DNA of 64,000 bases from Helicobacter pylori (GTDB lineage Bacteria; Campylobacterota; Campylobacteria; Campylobacterales; Helicobacteraceae). The notes under the pieces were generated by a model. It was not told where the DNA came from, searched no databases, and worked only from the letters and a program-made list of their open reading frames with translations. The position numbers and the translations under genes are program-made. The DNA is taken from positions 1,302,001-1,366,000 of the forward strand of contig NZ_LT635477.1 of the NCBI RefSeq assembly GCF_900120335.1, in the 5' to 3' direction. Below, piece after piece: positions 10,432 to 20,564 of the stretch; position 1 is the stretch's first letter; every line of letters starts with the position of its first letter.

Positions 10432-11581
10432 CTTTTTTGACCCATCCTATTTGTTCATGCGGGGTTAGGATTTTATAATAATCATCATGCGAGCCTAAGA
10501 TTTTAATGGGCATTTCATCTTTAGAAAGCCCTAAAATGGTGGAATTTTGCGTGGGCAGGATGCGGATTTTTTTATGAGCGAGCAAAATGGCTGATTTTTG
10601 CGTGAATAAAAGGTTATACAAAACAAACCCTAAGCACAAAACCCCAAGCCCTAAAAAAATGAGTTTGCGCCCAAAAATGAAAAACAGCACCAAGAAAAAC
10701 ACGCACAAAGCGAGCAACGCCACATTAGAAAAGACTAAAAAATTGTTTTTAGGGATGAGATCGCTTTGAATACCGGTAGTGTCTTGAGTGGGAATGGCTG
10801 AAAAAGACAGCGTTTTAAACTGCCTATTAGAAAGCGAAAAATAATCAAAAGAAAGGCTTTGAACGGTTTTAGGCAACACGCAATAATAAAAAACGCTCCC
10901 TTCTTTAGCCTTGATCTGATTTAAAGAGGCGTTATCAAACCCCTGTTTGATCGCTTCTTTGATGTTAAAATCTTCCCAATTAGCCTCTTTGAACGCTAAT
11001 TCCATCACCAAAATATTGTTTTTATCGTCATAATCTTTGGTTTTGTATTGCACAACTTGTAAATCTTTGGCCATGACATTCGCATAACGAGGGTTTTTGG
11101 ACAAATCCGTTACTTGCAAAGCAACTTTGGGGGCTATGGAATAATCTATATACTTGTCTTTATTGGAAAACGCGCTCACTTCTAAGGACGGGACACTCGC
11201 TCTTATGCCCTTAATCTTGTAATAATAAGTCGCTCTAAAAAGCTCTTGTTCCACCTTTTTCCATTTAGGCATCTTGTTTAAAAGCTCAATTTGGGTTTTA
11301 TCCAACCCGTCTTTGATTTTGGCTTCCAAAAACTCAGCGTCAAACAACAATAAATCATAAGTTACGCCTATGGTTTGACCGATATAAACTGGGGTGTTTT
11401 CTAAATCTTCTAATTGGGGGATTTTCACATAAGCCACTTTAGCCTTGATCTCTTCTGGCTCATGAGCGTCCTCAGCAACCAAAAAAGCCGCCAAAAGGCT
11501 TAAAATCAAACTGATGGTTTTAAGGATTTTGATTGAATGAGCGCAAAAACTCATTAACGATTTTTCAAATAAAAACCCCAT
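10418..11581 (-). CDS. Membrane protein with C-terminal SH3-like domain
   Basis: This is a 387-residue protein of unknown role. It has an N-terminal signal or anchor (about 17-36), a long extracytoplasmic domain, two adjacent membrane helices at about 283-328 ([18 protein letters not shown] and [19 protein letters not shown]) and a C-terminal bacterial SH3-like segment (about 335-387) ending in [10 protein letters not shown]. The layout loosely recalls BatD/oxygen-tolerance-type proteins, but that is only a guess. The first Met is at 11581; Met10 (11554) is an alternative start. It sits 6 bp after ctp and overlaps plsC. Confidence 0.75.
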   Translation of the reverse strand: MGFLFEKSLMSFCAHSIKILKTISLILSLLAAFLVAEDAHEPEEIKAKVAYVKIPQLEDLENTPVYIGQTIGVTYDLLLFDAEFLEAKIKDGLDKTQIELLNKMPKWKKVEQELFRATYYYKIKGIRASVPSLEVSAFSNKDKYIDYSIAPKVALQVTDLSKNPRYANVMAKDLQVVQYKTKDYDDKNNILVMELAFKEANWEDFNIKEAIKQGFDNASLNQIKAKEGSVFYYCVLPKTVQSLSFDYFSLSNRQFKTLSFSAIPTQDTTGIQSDLIPKNNFLVFSNVALLALCVFFLVLFFIFGRKLIFLGLGVLCLGFVLYNLLFTQKSAILLAHKKIRILPTQNSTILGLSKDEMPIKILGSHDDYYKILTPHEQIGWVKKDEVK

Positions 11582-11587
11582 GAGTTT

Positions 11588-12967
11588 TTATTTCTTCTTA
11601 GGCGCTTTTTCATCCATTTTCTCATCAACGATAGACCAGGTTTTCAAGCTGTCAATAGCGGTTTTTAGCTGGATATCATCATTGATCATTTTAGGAGTAA
11701 CCTCTTTTTCCTCTTCGCTTTTCTTGTCTTTATCCGCCTCTTTAGAATTAGGGTTTTTATCGTCAAGTTTTTTAAGCTCTTGCTCTAAATGGTGTTTTAA
11801 ATCCGCTTCTTTCAAACTGAATTTATTTTCATTCTCTGGCGCTTTACCCGGATAAATCACAATATCAGGCGTGATCCCCTTAGCTTGAATGGTGCGCCCG
11901 CTCGGCAAATAATAGCGTGCGGTCGTGATCTTAATCGCTTCATCTTTATTGACAGGGAGCAGCACTTGCACGCTTCCCTTACCAAAGGTTTTTTCACCGA
12001 TAATGATGGCTCGCTTGTGATCTTGCAGTGCCCCTGCGACAATCTCGCTCGCGCTCGCTGAACCGCCATTGACTAACACTACAACAGGTAAATTGGTATA
12101 AGGGGCTCTGCCATTAGCCTTGTATTCTAAATTTTCCTCCTTATTTTTGCCTCTTTGAGAGACTAAAACCCCCTCTTTAATGAAAAGGTTAGACAAGCCC
12201 ACCGCCTGGTTTAACAACCCTCCAGGATTGCCCCTTAAATCCAACACAACGCCCTTAATGTTGGGGTTAGCCTTCAAGCCGTCTAAAACCGATTTGGTAA
12301 CATTTTTATCAAAAGAATTGACTCTCACGTACAAATAAGGCGTGTCTTTAATCTTTTTCACATAGACAGAGGGGATCTTGATAATATCCCTAACGATATT
12401 AAACACTAAGGGTTTTGGCTCATTTTTCCTAACAACAGTGATCTGAATAGAGGTTTTTGGCTTGCCGCGCATGAGATTAACCGCATCATCAATGCTCATG
12501 CTCAGCGTGCTTTCGTTATTGATTTTTAAAATGCTATCGCCTGATTTAACCCCAGCCTTGTAAGCTGGAGTGCCCTCTAAAGGCGCAATAACGGTCAAAA
12601 CGCCATCGCGCATGCCCACCGTGATCCCAAGCCCCCCAAATTCGCCCTCGGTTTGGGCTTGAAATTCCTTAAACTTCTTTTCATTCAAATACGCTGAATG
12701 CGCGTCCAAATTAGAGAGCAAGCCTTCAATCGCTTTAGTCATGATCTCAGAAATACTGATCTTATCCACATACTTTTTTTCAATTTCTGTAACCACATTA
12801 GAGAAACGACTGAACGCTTCCACCCTTTTAGCCGCTAATTCTTGCGGATCTTCTTTGACCGGCTTGACCGGCTTTTTTTCCTTAACTTCACCACCATGCA
12901 AACTCACCGCAAGAGAAATCGCTAACAACCCTTTAAAAAGTCGTTTTGTCATTGTTAATAGCACCAC
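11588..12967 (-). CDS. ctp: Carboxy-terminal processing protease (S41)
   Basis: This is a 459-residue exported serine protease. A signal peptide covers about 1-25, a PDZ domain about 110-185 (FGGLGITVGMRDG onward), and the S41 catalytic core about 200-370. The catalytic dyad is Ser305 in GGSASASEI and Lys330 in GEKTFGKG, with the 25-residue spacing known for CtpA. A Lys/Glu-rich tail follows. It cleaves C-termini of envelope proteins. It is the first gene of a minus-strand run with the SH3-like protein, plsC and ung. An alternative start at Met6 (12952) is possible. Confidence 0.92.
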   Translation of the reverse strand: MVLLTMTKRLFKGLLAISLAVSLHGGEVKEKKPVKPVKEDPQELAAKRVEAFSRFSNVVTEIEKKYVDKISISEIMTKAIEGLLSNLDAHSAYLNEKKFKEFQAQTEGEFGGLGITVGMRDGVLTVIAPLEGTPAYKAGVKSGDSILKINNESTLSMSIDDAVNLMRGKPKTSIQITVVRKNEPKPLVFNIVRDIIKIPSVYVKKIKDTPYLYVRVNSFDKNVTKSVLDGLKANPNIKGVVLDLRGNPGGLLNQAVGLSNLFIKEGVLVSQRGKNKEENLEYKANGRAPYTNLPVVVLVNGGSASASEIVAGALQDHKRAIIIGEKTFGKGSVQVLLPVNKDEAIKITTARYYLPSGRTIQAKGITPDIVIYPGKAPENENKFSLKEADLKHHLEQELKKLDDKNPNSKEADKDKKSEEEKEVTPKMINDDIQLKTAIDSLKTWSIVDEKMDEKAPKKK

Positions 12968-13080
12968 CCATTTTTGAGATTAGAAAGAATCACCTTTAAG
13001 GTTTTATTCAATTTTTGCGTTTATTCTATCTAAAATTTAGATAACATGCCCATTCATTCACTCATTTTGAGCCTAATCGG

Positions 13081-13186
13081 TATAATAAAAACGCGTAACT
13101 CCCCGATCCGTTCAAATGCAAATCGCAAAGCATGCCCGTTACAAAAACATTAGAAATGGGGCTTACTTTAGAGCCTCTATCGCAAA
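13081..13186. repeat. 106-bp direct repeat, left copy
   Basis: This copy matches 15131-15236 with three mismatches over 106 bp. On the minus strand both copies encode the same peptide segment, beginning CDRGSKVSPISNVFVTGML and ending GSYAFLLY. The right copy is the natural end of the type IIG reading frame, so this left copy is the duplicated target flanking an inserted segment. Confidence 0.88.
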
Positions 13187-13619
13187 GACAATAACTTTTG
13201 CGCTAACTTTGACGCTAATTGCTGATAGATCGTTTTATTCTGTTGTCTAAAATACTCTACTAATATTTTTAAAACTTTTTGTTCTGGGAATAAAATTAAC
13301 ACAAGATTGAAAATTTCATCATTATCCAAAAGCTTCCTATAAACGCTTGGCACTAAATCTTTGATTTCTCTAAAACTTTCTAAAGGATTTTCATCAAAAT
13401 TCAAACCGGGTAAATCGGGTAAGGTTTCACGCCATCGCGCTAAATGGGTTAAAACCTCATCCCAAACTTGCGGGATATTAGAGATTCAAACAACCCCTTA
13501 CCATAGCGCAAACTCAAAGGCACGCCATAATCAGCGGATAATTTTTGCAATTCTTCTTTATAATAATTTTGATTTTTATTCAAACCCTCATCTATAAAAT
13601 AAAAATAGCCTTGAATGTT
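13177..13619 (-). pseudogene. C-terminal remnant of a restriction-endonuclease-like gene, frameshifted
   Basis: The minus-strand frame opens at 13619 without a start codon (IQGYFYFIDEGLNKNQNYYK) and is broken near 13487-13493. It continues one base out of register as NIPQVWDEVLTHLARWRE and then the 75-codon open frame from 13404, MNFDENPLESFREIKDL, to KLAQKLLSLR. The stop codon comes from the flanking 106-bp repeat. The helical, Lys/Leu-rich C-terminus next to a HinfI-like methylase fragment suggests the end of the partner endonuclease, but I cannot name the family. It lacks an N-terminus and has a frameshift, so it is surely non-functional. Confidence 0.6.
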
Positions 13620-13627
13620 TTAAATTT

Positions 13628-14365
13628 TCAATTAAAAAATGTTTTTACATGTAAAAAATCATCATGCATACGAGCAATAGGGTTATGATAAATATCTAAA
13701 ATAGCAGTGTAGCTTTTAATCTTATAGCGTTCTTTTATTCTCTTGTATGGTTCTTTTTCTAACTTTTTAAAAGCTTTTTGCAAATCTTTTTCTTTTAGCA
13801 AAATATAGAAATCAAGATTAAACTCCAATAATTGTAAGGTGCGTTGCAAAGCTGGTTCTAGTGTGCTTATGCTATCCACAATTTCAATAGCTCTTTTAGG
13901 GAAAATAAAACCTTTAGGATTAAACCAAAGCACATCAATTTTTTTACTTGTATCTAAAATTTCTTTATAGGTAAAATTAGGAATAGTGCGTAAGGTTGTC
14001 AAATCTGATAAAAGCACATTATTATAACTAGCCTTTGGATCAGCACTATAAGTGTCTAATTTTAAAAAGTTACCCATTTCTACGCAAACACCTTCCATAA
14101 AAGAATGCATGCGAATGGGGTTTTCTTGAATTTCTTTTAGCTCTTCTTCTTGATAGTCTAAAAGGGCATACAATGACAACCCTACTTTTTTAAAATTTTT
14201 ATGATTTCTAATCTCTCTGTATAATACCCCTCTAAGCCCAGCCTCCCATTCTTTAGTGGCTCTAATACTAGGATAGTATTTTTCAATTTGGTTATACAGG
14301 ATAGTCCAAGAAACAATCCCTTTATTATCCTCCATAACTTTTTTAATTGCATCAACTTTTGTCAT
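13628..14365 (-). CDS. Putative winged-helix plus PD-(D/E)XK-like nuclease protein
   Basis: This is a 245-residue protein. Residues about 1-72 resemble a HARE/winged-helix DNA-binding domain (KVMEDNKGIVSWTILYNQIE, then WEAGLRGVLYREIRNH). The central part reads KKIDVLWFNPKGF followed by AIEIVDSISTLEPALQR, like a degenerate PD-(D/E)XK fold with acidic residues in IDV and AIEIV. This suggests a restriction-type endonuclease, at moderate confidence. Its ATG directly abuts the stop of a 56-codon HTH gene (TAA then ATG), so the two are translationally coupled. It lies between a truncated methylase and an endonuclease remnant, so it arrived by replacement of the original RM genes. Confidence 0.6.
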   Translation of the reverse strand: MTKVDAIKKVMEDNKGIVSWTILYNQIEKYYPSIRATKEWEAGLRGVLYREIRNHKNFKKVGLSLYALLDYQEEELKEIQENPIRMHSFMEGVCVEMGNFLKLDTYSADPKASYNNVLLSDLTTLRTIPNFTYKEILDTSKKIDVLWFNPKGFIFPKRAIEIVDSISTLEPALQRTLQLLEFNLDFYILLKEKDLQKAFKKLEKEPYKRIKERYKIKSYTAILDIYHNPIARMHDDFLHVKTFFN

Positions 14366-14536
14366 TTATCTTTTGCCTTTTTTTGCCTTTGGTTTTTTGT
14401 TTTCAATCTCCACAATTTGAGAGCGTCCAATCCCCAAAGCTTCTGCAATGCTTACAAAAAATAACCCTTGCTCTCTTAGTTCTTCTGCTTGTTGATCGGT
14501 TTTTTTAATGTTAATTTTTAAAAATATGGTATCCAT
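14366..14536 (-). CDS. Small helix-turn-helix protein (56 aa)
   Basis: The ATG at 14536 opens a 56-codon frame beginning MDTIFLKINIKKTDQQAEEL. It contains SIAEALGIGRSQIVEIE, a good match to a helix-turn-helix with the typical Ala/Gly spacing, and ends in a basic KPKAKKGKR tail. It overlaps the end of the truncated methylase frame by 26 bases. AAGGAAAAG lies 5-7 bases upstream, and the stop is immediately followed by the nuclease-like ATG. The arrangement recalls a controller protein upstream of a restriction gene, but it could also be an accessory DNA-binding subunit. I do not recognise it as a named gene. Confidence 0.55.
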   Translation of the reverse strand: MDTIFLKINIKKTDQQAEELREQGLFFVSIAEALGIGRSQIVEIENKKPKAKKGKR

Positions 14537-14990
14537 TTATCTTTTCCTTAATTTTTTTAGCACACCAAATAAGCGTTTCATGGGCGTTGCATAGTCTCTT
14601 GCCAGCAAAATTAGGCACCGGATTGCTCTTGTACCAAATAATATCGTTGAGTATCCAAAACCCTAAATTTTGCAAATGAAAACCAATTCTAAAAATATTT
14701 TGAAAACTCCCTATCACACAAATACTGCCATTATCTTTTAAAATCCTTTGGCACTCTCTTAGCCAACCCAAACAAAAGGTATCGTATTCTTCAAAAGAGC
14801 CAAATTTATCCCAATGATCCTCAACGCCTTGAAATTTTGTGCCTTCAAAACGCTTCAATTCCCCCTCTGTTTGCATAAAATATGGGGGGTCAGCAAAGAT
14901 AAAATCAACGCTTTTATTAGGAAAATCTTTTAATTTTTCTAAACAATCCCCCTCTATGATAGTGTTTAAGTTTTCTTTTAAAAAATCCAT
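14511..14990 (-). pseudogene. Truncated adenine-N6 methyltransferase (HinfI-like, GANTC type)
   Basis: This 159-codon frame has the beta-class N-terminal half. The catalytic motif DPPY is in FIFADPPYFMQTEG (about 33-36), and the conserved KSNPVPNFAGKRLCNAHETL follows. The match is to the HinfI/CcrM-like methylase I remember as M.HpyAIV (about 350 aa). The SAM-binding FxGxG motif, which in beta-class enzymes lies in the C-terminal half, is absent: similarity stops near residue 147 and a short unrelated tail (IKEKINGYHIFKN) follows. The enzyme is therefore very unlikely to methylate. It heads an inserted segment flanked by the 106-bp duplication. Confidence 0.78.
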
Positions 14991-15117
14991 GATTGACTAA
15001 CCTTTCATTCTGCTACTCTGGCCATTTTAACACAAGCGTTTTAAGGCTATCTTAATGTTTAGCCTCTAGCTTTGTTCTCATCAAATGCATCAAATGATAG
15101 AAGCTACCTATCCCCAC

Positions 15118-16251
15118 CTATTTTAAACGATACAATAAAAACGCGTAACTCCCCGATCCATTCAAATGCAAATCGCAAAGCATACCCGTTACAAAAACAT
15201 TAGAAATGGGGCTTACTTTAGAGCCTCTATCGCAAACTAGAGCGAGATTAGGTAATACAGAATAAAGGGAAGGCTGAACCTCCGCCTCCGTAACAGATGT
15301 TGAGATCGCTTGCTTCTTTGCTGATGAATGCGGCATTAAAGTCAAGGTTGGCTTTGGCTTGGCGCGATAGGATAAGGGCGATATTGGTATTAAATGGGGG
15401 GGGGGGGGTGGATTTTGCAAGATTTCTTGCATTAACGCTTTGCTGTCATTCCCTTTTAAATGGGGCAAATCGCTCGTTAAAAATCCAAGCGTTTTTTGGA
15501 TTTCAATCGTGCGCGCGATGACTTTAATGATGTTACTTACATGATCAAAGTCGCAAGGCTCGTTTTTGTGGCTTTTTAAATACTTGTCTAAAACGCCATA
15601 CCCCCCTATCATGTAATTATAAATTTCCTCACTCACCCCCCTAAAATAAGCGCTATGGTTGATATAAAGCCGTTGTTCTGGTTCGTTATGAGAGGGTTTT
15701 TTGATGATGGGGTTACGATCATGCGCTTCTTTGTAGTAAGATTCGCCTATGGTGGCGTCTTTTAATTTGTCAAAGCTGTAATTCAGGCTTTCTTGGTTTA
15801 AGACATGCAAGCCGATTAATTCAATCCCTAAAAGGCTTAAAGCCCTGAACAAATCCTTATTGTTTGTGAAAAGGATTTTAGGGTAATCGGCTTTGAGAAA
15901 ATCTTCATAACGCTTGCGGTAATGTGGGGAATACAATAACGCATAGATATAGCCTAAAACCTCTAGCGGCTCAAAATGGTGGCTATAGTGTTTGTCTATG
16001 AAGCTTCTAAACTCTGGCGTAAAATTTTCGGTGTAGTTGGGGTTATGGTATAGTGGATTTACATAATCGCCTCCCTCCATTCCTGGACATGTCCAAGTGC
16101 GCAAACCTGAAATTTTATTACTAACAAATCCTACGCCGCTTTTTTGTGATTGACAAAATCTGCGAGAAGTAATTAGCGCGACATTTTTGCGCGTTTGATT
16201 GGGTGTTTTAGGGTTTGTTGGGGGGGGGGGGTAACATGTGCTTGAATACAT
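15118..16251 (-). CDS. Type IIG RM enzyme, C-terminal (specificity) part, out of frame with its N-terminal part
   Basis: This 377-codon frame continues the type IIG gene beyond the poly-C tract. Residues about 20-75 hold a recognition-like segment, from KNVALITSRRFCQSQKSGVG to GGDYVNPLYHN. A helical type IIG C-terminal domain follows, including RLYINHSAYFRGVSEEIYNY and IGGYGVLDKYLKS (to about residue 255). After a second poly-C tract (residues about 288-292) the frame runs through non-homologous sequence and ends in a third recognition-like segment. The nominal ATG at 16251 is internal to the upstream gene in another frame and is probably not a real start. With 11 or 14 C in the tract at 16220-16231 this part would be fused to the upstream 833-codon frame. 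Confidence 0.75.
   Translation of the reverse strand: MYSSTCYPPPPTNPKTPNQTRKNVALITSRRFCQSQKSGVGFVSNKISGLRTWTCPGMEGGDYVNPLYHNPNYTENFTPEFRSFIDKHYSHHFEPLEVLGYIYALLYSPHYRKRYEDFLKADYPKILFTNNKDLFRALSLLGIELIGLHVLNQESLNYSFDKLKDATIGESYYKEAHDRNPIIKKPSHNEPEQRLYINHSAYFRGVSEEIYNYMIGGYGVLDKYLKSHKNEPCDFDHVSNIIKVIARTIEIQKTLGFLTSDLPHLKGNDSKALMQEILQNPPPPPHLIPISPLSYRAKPKPTLTLMPHSSAKKQAISTSVTEAEVQPSLYSVLPNLALVCDRGSKVSPISNVFVTGMLCDLHLNGSGSYAFLLYRLK
15131..15236. repeat. 106-bp direct repeat, right copy
   Basis: This is the partner of 13081-13186 (three mismatches). It encodes the last part of the type IIG C-terminal frame on the minus strand. The 2.05-kb interval between the repeat starts holds the truncated methylase, the HTH gene, the nuclease-like gene and the endonuclease remnant. 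Confidence 0.88.
15396..15408 (-). repeat. C13 tract (G13 on plus) near the type IIG 3' end
   Basis: This homopolymer switches the C-terminal tail. With 13 C the frame reads into HLIPISPLSYRAK. With 14 C it would read PFNTNIALILSRQAKANLDF and continue to a stop at CIT. With 12 C it would stop two codons later. The 14-C frame is the one that resembles type IIG recognition segments. Confidence 0.85.
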
Positions 16252-18709
16252 TATAAACCGGATATGCTAAAAAAGTCCTTGAATTAGATGTATAATAAGT
16301 CCAACGATAATCAAAGGGGCGGTATTGGCACGAAACAATGTATTCTTCTAAATTGTTAGCGTTTGCCTTAACTTCTTTGATAGCATTATCTAAACGCCAG
16401 TCTCTACTATCATCGCCAATATCATACTTTCTGCGTAATTCACTGGGTTCTAAGGTTGAAAAGTCTTTTAAAAGCTTTAGCAAGCTTTCTTTGTCTTTAT
16501 GGAAAACGACATGGTCTTTTTTAGAGCAAATACCGGTGCCTCCAACTTGAAACATCTCCTGAACGCTAAAGCCTTGTTCGTATTCCTCTAACAAGGGCGT
16601 TTTTTGAGGTAACAGCAAGTAAAAAGGCTCTCTTGGGGCAAGCTCAAGCCATTCAATCCTATCCAAATCGTTTTGGGCTAAAAAGGCGTATTTTTCAGTC
16701 CTTTCACCATACACATCATAATAACAGATTTTTGGCTTGGTGGCTTGCGCCTTCTTGACAAAGAGGTTAATGGACACACCTTGCATGATATTGAAAACGT
16801 TTTCATCTTTTGCGCCTTGTGGGGTTTCCTCCTTTTTCCTAGCGTTTCCATGCAAGTTTAGGATATAAAGCTCATCGTAGCATTCTAAAAGAGAGCGCCT
16901 TAACCCCCTAAAAGTAGGGTTGTCTAAAAAAGCGTTGTTAGAGATAAAGCCAAAAAGGCCATGCCCTAACGATTCGATCTTGTTTTGAGCGAAACGCATG
17001 AATTTCACGTAATCGTCTAGGAGCCATTTAGGGTTTTTCTCCTTTTGCAGTTTGTATTTAGAGTGGAGGTTTTTAAGTTCCTTTAGGGCGTTTTTGCTGC
17101 CGCTTTCTTTTTGTTTTTGAATGTTCTTTAAAAGCGTTTGGATTTTATCGGTGAGTTTAACGTTTTTTTCAATTTCTATGGTTTGAAATTCAGGCTCTAT
17201 GCCGTAAGTGGCTTTCACTTCCCATTCAAACAAGCCCTTATTCTCGCTCGCCCCGCTATAAGGGGGGTTACCGGTGATGATAAGGATATTTTCATTTTTT
17301 TTAATTTCTTGAGCGTTTGAAAGCTCTTTTTCAAAAATCGGGTTTAGCCCACGATAAGCGATGATCTCACTAGGCTGTATGAGGGTGTTGGTTAAAATGA
17401 TTTTAAGCGCATCGTTTTCTTTGAGAGGTTTTTTAAATTCCTCTTTAAAGGCTTGGCTGAGGTTCAAATGAGCGATCGCATAAGGAGCGATCAAGTATTC
17501 AAACCCATAGAATTGCTTCAAGAGGTTTTGGTATTTGTCCTCTTTAGTGGAGGCGCCTCCATCGCTTGTTTTTCTCGTTTCTAGCGCTTTCCTGAACGCT
17601 TCCAATAAAAAAGTGCCGGTGCCGGTAGCAAAATCTAAGAGCTTGATGTTTTCGTTATCTAAAGCGCTTTTTAAGCCTAAGGGAGCGTCTTTGAAATGCG
17701 TTTTAAGCAGGCTATCCAAAGCGTTAATGATGAATTTCACCACAGAATCTGGGGTGTAATACACGCCCTTTTTCTCTCGCAATTTAGGGTCATAAGCGCT
17801 TAAAAAGGTTTCATAAAAGTGCAAATAAGGGTCTTTATCGTCATTCAAATCTTTAATGATAGAGCCCATATCAACATGATTGATTGAGCTTAAAATTTCA
17901 TTTAAAAGCCATTGGATTTCTTTGATTGCATCAAGCTTCTTTAAAAAATCCGCCATTTCTCTGATCACAGCGAAATTTTTAGGGATAGAGCTTCTCACAT
18001 TATCCAAATTAATTTTTTCAAAAGGGTGGTTGAGTTTGGCTAGAAAAAGGCTGTAAGTGAGCGTTTGAGCGAACGCATCGCTAAAGTCTTCAAAACTCAA
18101 TTCTTCATAAAGATATTCTTTAAAATTGTTAAAAATGCTAGAAACTTGCATGTCTTTTTGGTATTGGATTAGAGCGTCTTTTAAATACCTGGTGGGCGCG
18201 CTTAATGCGTTTGCGAAATCTTTAGCGTTAGTAATAGGGGCTGCTTCGTGATTGAAAAAGCCTCTAAACAATTCAATCAGATCGCGCTCGGTTTGTGGGT
18301 TGGGTTTTAGGGGTTTAGAGAGTTCCTCAGGGCTAGCGATAGAAATTTCTCTTTTAATTGAAGGCTTATTCTCTTCATCTTTCCCTACCCACACGAAATT
18401 AAGGTAATCGGTGAGCATGAGGTTGGGGTTTAATTCTAAATATTTAAGGATTTGATCGCTTTTTAAGAGCTGGCTAAGATTAGTCCCTACCCTTTTATTT
18501 TCTATATAGCCGATGTTAAGCCCTTGATAAGAAACGCGAAAATCAGGCTGACCCCCTTGTTTGTCTCTTTTAGGCTCATGTTCAATCTTAAATTCTGTAT
18601 TAAAATTTTCTTTTAAACCCTTAAGCAAGGTATATAAAGAACGGCGGTGTGCGTGTTCATTACTTTCAGGCGTCAGATCTTTAATGCCTTCTAAATATTC
18701 TTTTAGCAT
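16208..18709 (-). CDS. Type IIG restriction-modification enzyme, nuclease-methylase part
   Basis: This 833-codon frame corresponds to HP1354-like adenine-specific methylase. An N-terminal PD-(D/E)XK nuclease is visible (Pro56-Asp57, Glu70, Lys72 in PDFRVSYQGLNIGYIENK). A helical linker leads to the gamma-class m6A methylase core with motif I LLDFATGTGTFLLEA (358-371) and motif IV NPPY (481-484). The end (VGGTGICSKKDHVVFHKD, SNSRTFLAYPVYNVFKHML) is the beginning of the recognition region. The frame terminates seven codons past ATG TTA because of the C12 tract, so the recognition domain is missing in this state and DNA specificity is presumably lost. It lies 23 bp after nadC on the minus strand. 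Confidence 0.85.
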   Translation of the reverse strand: MLKEYLEGIKDLTPESNEHAHRRSLYTLLKGLKENFNTEFKIEHEPKRDKQGGQPDFRVSYQGLNIGYIENKRVGTNLSQLLKSDQILKYLELNPNLMLTDYLNFVWVGKDEENKPSIKREISIASPEELSKPLKPNPQTERDLIELFRGFFNHEAAPITNAKDFANALSAPTRYLKDALIQYQKDMQVSSIFNNFKEYLYEELSFEDFSDAFAQTLTYSLFLAKLNHPFEKINLDNVRSSIPKNFAVIREMADFLKKLDAIKEIQWLLNEILSSINHVDMGSIIKDLNDDKDPYLHFYETFLSAYDPKLREKKGVYYTPDSVVKFIINALDSLLKTHFKDAPLGLKSALDNENIKLLDFATGTGTFLLEAFRKALETRKTSDGGASTKEDKYQNLLKQFYGFEYLIAPYAIAHLNLSQAFKEEFKKPLKENDALKIILTNTLIQPSEIIAYRGLNPIFEKELSNAQEIKKNENILIITGNPPYSGASENKGLFEWEVKATYGIEPEFQTIEIEKNVKLTDKIQTLLKNIQKQKESGSKNALKELKNLHSKYKLQKEKNPKWLLDDYVKFMRFAQNKIESLGHGLFGFISNNAFLDNPTFRGLRRSLLECYDELYILNLHGNARKKEETPQGAKDENVFNIMQGVSINLFVKKAQATKPKICYYDVYGERTEKYAFLAQNDLDRIEWLELAPREPFYLLLPQKTPLLEEYEQGFSVQEMFQVGGTGICSKKDHVVFHKDKESLLKLLKDFSTLEPSELRRKYDIGDDSRDWRLDNAIKEVKANANNLEEYIVSCQYRPFDYRWTYYTSNSRTFLAYPVYNVFKHMLPPPPNKP
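16220..16231 (-). repeat. C12 phase-variation tract in the type IIG gene
   Basis: Twelve C on the coding strand follow ATG TTA. In this register the upstream frame ends PPPPNKP-stop. Eleven or fourteen C would join it to the downstream frame (ACA AAC CCT AAA). This is a classic slipped-strand switch, and the gene reads as OFF in this sequence. Confidence 0.9.
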
Positions 18710-18732
18710 ATCAATAACCCCTTTTAAAGTTT

Positions 18733-20553
<1,821 letters not shown>

Positions 20554-20564
<11 letters not shown>

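Noticed and set aside
11857..12069. Minus-strand frame with Arg/Ala-rich product inside ctp
   Set aside because: Overlaps the catalytic core of ctp in another frame and shows no domain or start signal.
13054..13062. A lone DnaA box match (TCATTCACT) between ctp and the RM island
   Set aside because: It is single, far from dnaA and without an AT-rich partner; a nine-base match to a common low-GC word is expected by chance.
13361..13597. Plus-strand 78-codon frame opposite the endonuclease remnant
   Set aside because: Antisense shadow; the minus-strand reading gives a coherent protein-like sequence interrupted by one frameshift.
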